The position numbers and the translations under genes were made by a program. Shown here one piece after another: positions 58,770-64,000 of a DNA stretch of 64,000 nt (the first letter of the stretch is position 1; the number at the start of each line of letters is the position of its first letter). The stretch is from assembly GCA_934525845.1 (NCBI GenBank), contig CAKSZS010000007.1, positions 1 to 64,000 on the forward strand, written 5' to 3'. Source of the DNA: an uncultured Faecalibacterium sp. GTDB taxonomy: Bacteria; Bacillota; Clostridia; Oscillospirales; Ruminococcaceae. The notes under the pieces were generated by a model. The model worked only from the letters and a program-made list of their open reading frames with translations, was not told the DNA's origin and ran no database searches.

Positions 58770-60830
58770 TTGCTGAAACGATTTTATACGACCATCGTGC
58801 GCAAGCGCCGGCTGGTGCTGGCCGTGTTCGCGCTGGCCGTCATACTGAGCGCGTTTGCCTCCCGGGCTGTGCAGGTGGATTACGACATGAACGATTACCT
58901 GCCGCCGGACTCGCCTTCCACCATCGCACTGGAGACGATGAACGGTGCGTTCACCGGCGGCATCCCCAACGTGCGCGTCATGGTGCGCAACGTCACGGTG
59001 CCCGAGGCGCTGGACTACAAGGAACAGCTGGCCGCCATTGACGGTGTGGAGGCCGTGACCTGGCTGGACGACAGCCTGGATGTGACCGTGCCGCTGCAGA
59101 TGCAGGACACCGCCACGGTGGAGACCTATTATAAGGACAACTGCGCGCTGTTCACCGTGACGGTGGAGGATGCGAACCGTCTGGAGGCTGTGGCCGCCAT
59201 CCAGGACCTGATCGGGGAGGACAATGCCCTGGCCGGGACCGCGGTGTCCACTGCTGTGGCTACCAATTCCACCGTCACCGAGGTGGCCAAGATCGCGGGC
59301 ATCGCCGTGATCTATGTGCTGTTCATCCTGATCCTCACCACCGATTCCTGGGTGGAGCCGATCCTGGTGCTGGCGGGCCTGGGCGTGGCCATTCTCCTCA
59401 ACAACGGCACCAACCTGATCTTCGGCACCATTTCTTTTGTGACCAACGCGGCAGGCAGCATTCTGCAGCTGGCCGTGTCGCTGGACTACTCGGTCTTCCT
59501 GATCCACCGCTTTGCCGAGTGCCGGGCGGAAAACCCGGACGCCAGCCCCGAGGACTGCATGGTGGATGCGCTGTGCAAGTCCACCGGTTCCATTTTGTCC
59601 AGCGGCCTGACCACGGTCATCGGCTTCCTGGCGCTGGTGCTCATGCAGTTCCAGATCGGTCCGGACCTGGGCCTTGCGCTGGCCAAGGGCGTGGTGCTGA
59701 GCCTTGTCACCGTGTTCACCTTCATGCCGGCCCTGACGCTGGTGTGTTACCCGTGGATGGATAAGACCCACCACAAGCCTCTGCTGCCCCGCTTTGACAA
59801 GTTCGGGCGGTTTGTGTCCCGCATCATGCTGCCGGCGGCGCTGGCGCTGGCCGTCATCATGGTGCCCAGCTATCTGGCCTCCAACCACAACGAATACTAC
59901 TACGGTGCCGCCCATATGTTCGGGGCAGATACCCGTCTGGGCGAGGACACCGCCGCCATTGAGGAAACCTTCGGCAAGAGCGACACCTATGTGGTGCTGG
60001 TGCCGGAAGGGGACACTGCCCAGCAGGAAAAGCTCTCGCAGGCGCTGCACGATATCCCGCAGGTGACCAGCATCCTGTCCTTTGTGGACAACGCGGGCGC
60101 ATCCATCCCGCCGGAGTTCGTGCCGGGGGACACCCTCAGCCTGCTGGTGTCCGGCGGCTACACCCGTCTGGTGCTGACCGTGGACGCTGAGACCGAGGGC
60201 GATGCCGCCTTTGCATTGGTGGAAAACATCCGCGCCACGGTGCAGGAATATTACCCGGACGAATACTATCTGGCCGGACAGGGCGTGAGCACCTACGACC
60301 TGATGGACACCATCACCGCCGATATGGTCAAGGTGAATCTGCTGGCTATCGGTGCCGTATTCCTGATCCTGCTGCTGATGAAGCACCAGTTGCTGCTGCC
60401 GGTCATCCTGGTGCTGAGCATCGAGACCGCCATCTGGATCAATCTGGCCATCCCGTATTTCCGGGGTCAGCACGTCTTCTACATTGCGTACCTTATCATC
60501 AGCTCCATCCAGCTGGGCGCGACCGTGGACTACGCCATCCTGTTCTCCGACCGCTATCAGGAGTTCCGCGAGACCCTGGGCCGGAAAGATGCCATTGCGG
60601 CCACCGTGGCCACCGTGACCACCTCGGTCATCACCACCGGCAGTGCGCTGGCCGTGGTGGGCTTCCTGATGGGGGCCATCTCCACCAACCAGCTGCTGGG
60701 CCAGCTGGGCAACTTCCTGGGCGTGGGCGGTCTGGTGTCGCTGGCCATCGTGCTGCTGGCTCTGCCGGGCTATCTGTATCTGGCCGACCCGCTCATCATC
60801 AAAAAGAAAAAACAGCCGAAGGAGGCTTGA
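58770..60830 (+). CDS. MMPL/RND-family transporter
   Basis: A 686-residue RND-like exporter with about twelve helices in two halves, each with a large extracellular loop. The core helices show LDYSVFLIHRFAE (first half, Asp-Tyr proton relay) and GATVDYAILFSDRYQE (second half), the MMPL signature. It starts at TTG 58770 after AAAGGAG. A coiled-coil secreted partner follows after five bases. The substrate may be lipid or peptide and is not readable. Confidence 0.9.
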   Translation: MLKRFYTTIVRKRRLVLAVFALAVILSAFASRAVQVDYDMNDYLPPDSPSTIALETMNGAFTGGIPNVRVMVRNVTVPEALDYKEQLAAIDGVEAVTWLDDSLDVTVPLQMQDTATVETYYKDNCALFTVTVEDANRLEAVAAIQDLIGEDNALAGTAVSTAVATNSTVTEVAKIAGIAVIYVLFILILTTDSWVEPILVLAGLGVAILLNNGTNLIFGTISFVTNAAGSILQLAVSLDYSVFLIHRFAECRAENPDASPEDCMVDALCKSTGSILSSGLTTVIGFLALVLMQFQIGPDLGLALAKGVVLSLVTVFTFMPALTLVCYPWMDKTHHKPLLPRFDKFGRFVSRIMLPAALALAVIMVPSYLASNHNEYYYGAAHMFGADTRLGEDTAAIEETFGKSDTYVVLVPEGDTAQQEKLSQALHDIPQVTSILSFVDNAGASIPPEFVPGDTLSLLVSGGYTRLVLTVDAETEGDAAFALVENIRATVQEYYPDEYYLAGQGVSTYDLMDTITADMVKVNLLAIGAVFLILLLMKHQLLLPVILVLSIETAIWINLAIPYFRGQHVFYIAYLIISSIQLGATVDYAILFSDRYQEFRETLGRKDAIAATVATVTTSVITTGSALAVVGFLMGAISTNQLLGQLGNFLGVGGLVSLAIVLLALPGYLYLADPLIIKKKKQPKEA

Positions 60831-60834
60831 CAAT

Positions 60835-62559
60835 ATGAAACAGAACTTTGTACGCCGGGCTTCGGCGCTGGTACTGGCCGGCTGTCTGCTGGCCGGAGCA
60901 TCCATGCCCGCCGTGGCAGCAGCGGCTGCCACCCCGAAAGAAGAAGTCATCTACGCCAATCTGGACGCTTCCGGTGCGGTGACCGGCGTGTACGCCGTGA
61001 ACAGCTTCGTGGTCAGCGCAGGCGATACCATCACCGATCATGGCAGCTATTCTGCCGTGCGCAACATGACCACCGCCGACCCGCTGGACCAGAGCGGCGA
61101 CACCATTTCGGTGACCGCCTCCGAGGACGGCAAGCTCTACTATGAGGGCACCATGGACACCGCCACCGCGCTGCCGTGGCTCGTGAAGCTGACCTACACG
61201 TTGGACGGGGCCGAGATCGCCCCGGAAGAGCTGGGCGGCAAAAGCGGCGCGCTGACCATCCGCCTGCAGGTAAGCCGCAACCCAGACTGCACCGGCGATT
61301 TCTTCGACAACTATGCTTTGCAGGTGACCATGAGCCTGGACACCAAGCTGGCCCAGAACATCGTGGCCGACGGGGCTACCGTAGCCAATGTGGGCAGCAG
61401 CAAGCAGCTTTCTTACATCCTGCTGCCGGGCGCAGACAGTGATGTGACCATCACCGCCGATGTGACCGACTTTGCCATGGACGCCATCTCGCTGAATGGC
61501 GTGCGGCTGAACCTGAATCTGGATCTGGACGGCGAAGATCTGACCGGCATGATGGACCAGCTGCAGGACGGTTCCGTGCAGCTGGACGACGGTGCCAACG
61601 CGCTGGCGGACGGCATCGATCAGGTGCAGGCGGGTCTGGACACCCTGACCGGAAGGTCCGGGGACCTGACCGGCGGTTCTGCCCAGGTGCGGGCGGCGCT
61701 GACCCAGATGCAGACCGCCCTGAACGGCATTTCGGCCTCCACCGACCAGATCACCACCCTACTGAACGCTTCCAGCCAGATCCAGGACGGCATTGCCCAG
61801 CTGGATGACGGTGCGGCCCAGCTGGAAGAGCAGGTGAGCTTTGAAGCTTACAAGGCCATTCTGAAGGAAAACGGCCTGGACCTGGATCGGCTGCAGGACG
61901 GCAACGCACAGGCCATTGCCCAGCTGGAACAGCTGGTGAAGATCCTGCCGTGCAGTCTGAAGACCCAGATGGAGAACGTTATCCTGCTGCTGAAGGGGTC
62001 CAGCGCCAACATCGACGCCATGGAGACCTATCTGAACATCGTGCACAGCGGCATCGCCCAGCTGCACGAGGGCAGCAGCACCCTGAACAGCAGCTACGGC
62101 GAGTTTGATGCCGGTGTCCGCCAGCTGGCCAGTGCCCTGACCGATATGCTGGGCAACCTGGCTGTGCTGACCGACGGCGTGAACCAGCTGGCCAGCCAGT
62201 ACACCGACCTGGACAACGGTCTGAACGCCTACACTAACGGCACCGCCCAGCTGAAAAGCGGTGTGAAGCAACTGGCAGCGGGTGCCGCCCAGCTGACCGC
62301 CGGCACCGGCGAGCTGCGCACCAGCGTGGGAGACCTGGACCTGGGCGACCAGCTGAACGGTCTGCTGGACAGCCTGAGCGGAGACAGCGAGGTGCAGAGC
62401 TTCACCTCGACCGAGAACACCGAGGTGTCTGCGGTGCAGTTCGCGCTGCAGACCGTCGCCATTGAAGCTCCGGAAGCGGAAGCAGAACTGGAAGCTGAGC
62501 CGGCGGTGCTGAACTTCTGGCAGAAGCTGCTCAAGCTGTTTGGGCTGTATAGAGGATAA
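60835..62559 (+). CDS. Exported YhgE-like protein with heptad-repeat coiled coil
   Basis: A 574-residue protein with a signal peptide (MKQNFVRRASALVLAGCLLA, cleavage near AVAAAAA). An N-terminal beta-rich domain (about 35-230) is followed by repeated Leu-x-x-Gly/Asp-Gly-type helical words (QLDDGANAL, QLEEQ, QLHEGSSTL, QLKSGVKQL) over about 240-500, as in YhgE/Pip. A short hydrophobic C-terminal end (LNFWQKLLKLFGLYRG) may contact the membrane. It is probably an adaptor of the adjacent MMPL pump. Confidence 0.82.
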   Translation: MKQNFVRRASALVLAGCLLAGASMPAVAAAAATPKEEVIYANLDASGAVTGVYAVNSFVVSAGDTITDHGSYSAVRNMTTADPLDQSGDTISVTASEDGKLYYEGTMDTATALPWLVKLTYTLDGAEIAPEELGGKSGALTIRLQVSRNPDCTGDFFDNYALQVTMSLDTKLAQNIVADGATVANVGSSKQLSYILLPGADSDVTITADVTDFAMDAISLNGVRLNLNLDLDGEDLTGMMDQLQDGSVQLDDGANALADGIDQVQAGLDTLTGRSGDLTGGSAQVRAALTQMQTALNGISASTDQITTLLNASSQIQDGIAQLDDGAAQLEEQVSFEAYKAILKENGLDLDRLQDGNAQAIAQLEQLVKILPCSLKTQMENVILLLKGSSANIDAMETYLNIVHSGIAQLHEGSSTLNSSYGEFDAGVRQLASALTDMLGNLAVLTDGVNQLASQYTDLDNGLNAYTNGTAQLKSGVKQLAAGAAQLTAGTGELRTSVGDLDLGDQLNGLLDSLSGDSEVQSFTSTENTEVSAVQFALQTVAIEAPEAEAELEAEPAVLNFWQKLLKLFGLYRG

Positions 62560-62570
62560 GACATAAAAAG

Positions 62571-62630
62571 AAAGAATCTGCAATTGTGATACCTGAAGTT
62601 TAGGCTGACAGTTGCAGATTCTTTTTTATT
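62571..62630. terminator. Bidirectional terminator after the YhgE-like gene
   Basis: AAAGAATCTGCAA (62571-62583) pairs with TTGCAGATTCTTT (62612-62624) across a 28-base loop, then TTTATT. Confidence 0.82.
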
Positions 62631-62656
62631 GCATATGCGGTAAAGGGTAAGCGCTT

Positions 62657-63196
62657 TTATTCAAAATGATACTCCACCAGTTCGCAGTTGCGGATGCCGG
62701 CGGCGGCGTATTCTTCGTTGGTCATGTCGTGGAAGTAGGACTCCACCACCCGGGCGATGCCGTTGTGTGCCACCAGCAGATAGGTCTTGTCCGGCTGGGC
62801 ACGCAGCTCGTCCAGCAGGTTGTAGATGCGCTGAGCCAGCTGCAGCATACTTTCGCCGCCGCCGTAGCGATCGGCAAAATAGGTCTTGGAAACGCGGAAT
62901 TTCTCGCCGTTGCGGGGTGTGCCTTCGTACTTGCCGAAGCACTGCTCCCGCAGGCGCGGCTCGCACCGGGCCGGAATGCCGGTGGCCTCTGCAATGGCTT
63001 TGGCGGTGTCGGCGGCGCGGGACAGGGGAGAGTAAAGGATCTCGTCGATGGCATACCCGCCGTTCTTTACTTTTTCGCCCAGCGCCTGGGCCTGGGCGCG
63101 GCCTCGCTCGGTGAGCGGGCTGTCGGTCATGCCGCAGATCTTGTTCTCCACGTTCCACACGGTCTCCCCGTGGCGGGTAAAATACAGCTTGTGCAT
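62657..63196 (-). CDS. Histidine phosphatase family (phosphoglycerate mutase-like) protein
   Basis: A 179-residue phosphatase: FTRHGETVWN carries the phosphorylated His, SPLSRAADTA the second Arg and VAHNGIARV the second His. It is short, so it is a broad phosphatase rather than a glycolytic mutase. Nine bases downstream of panE, so likely co-transcribed. Confidence 0.92.
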   Translation of the reverse strand: MHKLYFTRHGETVWNVENKICGMTDSPLTERGRAQAQALGEKVKNGGYAIDEILYSPLSRAADTAKAIAEATGIPARCEPRLREQCFGKYEGTPRNGEKFRVSKTYFADRYGGGESMLQLAQRIYNLLDELRAQPDKTYLLVAHNGIARVVESYFHDMTNEEYAAAGIRNCELVEYHFE

Positions 63197-63205
63197 GGTG
63201 TCTCC

Positions 63206-64000
63206 TTACTGGTCATAGCCCGCTTCGATCTCGTGGATGCGGGCATAGAAAAAGTCGTTGGCAGGGGTGGGCATCCCGTATTTTTTCGCCCGTGCGCGCA
63301 CGACACCGGCAAACTCCTCCACCTCGGTGGGACGCTTGGCCAGCACGTCCTGCCGCATGCTGGGCATTCCTTCCGGGTTGAAGGTGGGCATCATGGCGTC
63401 CAGGAACTTCACGTCGTTGTCCGGCGGCAGGGGAACGCCCTCCAGATTGGCCAGATGAATGACCTCCTGCATGGCGGCACGCATGGTGTCCTGCGCGTTG
63501 CCGGGCTGGCACAGCCCGCCGTAGGGCAGGTCAAAGGCGGCAGCGGCCTGGTTCAGGCCGTCGTTGACCATCAGCTTGTTCCACTGCTTGTACAGGATAT
63601 CGTTGCACGGCTCGTTGGCGATGCCGCAGGCGTCCAGATAGTCCGCCACAGCCTGTACCCGGTCGGTCATAGAGCCGTCCCGCTCGCCGAACTGAATTTT
63701 GCCCGCTTGCTGGAACACCAGATGCCGCCCGGTGCGGGTGGCGTCCATGCCAATGGCAACGCTCCACAGGGTGTGGCCGGGATAGGCGGCGTCGATGTGC
63801 TCTTCGCTGGTGATGCCGTTCAGCACGCTGACGATGATGGTGTCCGGGCCGATGAAGTTTTTCATGTCGGCAATGGCCTGGTCCAGCACGGTCGCCTTGA
63901 CCGCCACCAGCAGAAAGTCCACCGGCCGGCCCTCGGCGGGGGTGATGTAAGAGAAGTGGCATTCTTCCCCGTTGCACACCACCGGGTCGGCGGTGTAGCG
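63206..64000 (-). CDS. panE: 2-dehydropantoate 2-reductase (PanE), N-terminus outside window
   Basis: The last 265 residues of a ketopantoate reductase-family enzyme (NADPH-dependent, pantothenate/CoA route). The dinucleotide-binding loop lies beyond the edge. Visible are LLVAVKATVLDQAI, SVLNGITSEEHID with the conserved Asn, and the C-terminal helical domain WNKLMVNDGLNQAAA (catalytic Lys) and MRQDVLAKRPTEVEEFAG. The same family includes paralogues of unknown substrate. Confidence 0.9.
   Translation of the reverse strand, partial: RYTADPVVCNGEECHFSYITPAEGRPVDFLLVAVKATVLDQAIADMKNFIGPDTIIVSVLNGITSEEHIDAAYPGHTLWSVAIGMDATRTGRHLVFQQAGKIQFGERDGSMTDRVQAVADYLDACGIANEPCNDILYKQWNKLMVNDGLNQAAAAFDLPYGGLCQPGNAQDTMRAAMQEVIHLANLEGVPLPPDNDVKFLDAMMPTFNPEGMPSMRQDVLAKRPTEVEEFAGVVRARAKKYGMPTPANDFFYARIHEIEAGYDQ

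Overview
The window looks like the replication-origin region of a low-oxygen gut Firmicute, most likely Faecalibacterium or a close Oscillospiraceae relative. This rests on the high GC content, the gene order around dnaA, a pyruvate:ferredoxin oxidoreductase, a Clostridia-type LicT/PTS/GH4 cassette and many short palindromic intergenic repeats. The species call is inference; no 16S gene is present.

Layout. Positions 1-5.3 kb hold the start of nifJ (minus strand), a Nudix hydrolase/pseudouridine synthase pair, a GntR regulator with a small monooxygenase, and mntP behind a yybP-ykoY (Mn2+) riboswitch. From 5.8 to 15.2 kb the minus strand carries gyrA, gyrB, remB-like, recF, an S4 protein, dnaN and dnaA. 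From 15.6 to 28.9 kb the plus strand carries rpmH, rnpA, yidD, yidC, jag, mnmE, mnmG, a prolyl-tRNA deacylase, rsmG, noc, parA, parB and serS. Strand polarity flips between dnaA and rpmH, so the origin lies there and/or between dnaN and dnaA. Two parS sites lie in rsmG and upstream of parA. Two tRNAs (Met, Glu) follow.

From 29.6 to 64 kb the genes are accessory or metabolic: a HAD phosphatase, a bacterial-PH/TrkA operon, uppP, a DUF362-ferredoxin protein, a LicT-controlled alpha-glucoside PTS with a GH4 phospho-glucosidase, an M18 aminopeptidase with gluQ, a PAP2 protein, two MATE exporters, two secreted cysteine-peptidase-like proteins, a CBS/DRTGG pyrophosphatase, acylphosphatase, a JetA-JetB-JetC (Wadjet/MksBEF-type) condensin operon with no JetD beside it, a MarR regulator with its operators, an MMPL exporter with a coiled-coil partner, a histidine phosphatase and a truncated panE.

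The least explained content is intergenic. (1) Three arrays of tiny perfect hairpins (3.08-3.26, 16.81-16.89 and 48.00-48.17 kb) are separated by ATGATG or CATCAT. Stem sequences differ from unit to unit while the architecture is kept, and two arrays are head-to-head inverted. (2) Four MITE-like elements have long terminal inverted repeats; two near-identical 225-bp copies flank mnmG in opposite orientation. (3) A 32-bp dyad, TTTTCCAC-N16-GTGGAAAA, occurs four times near the origin, two of them with a Noc-site-like centre. No transposase, prophage, CRISPR array, cas gene or rRNA was seen.
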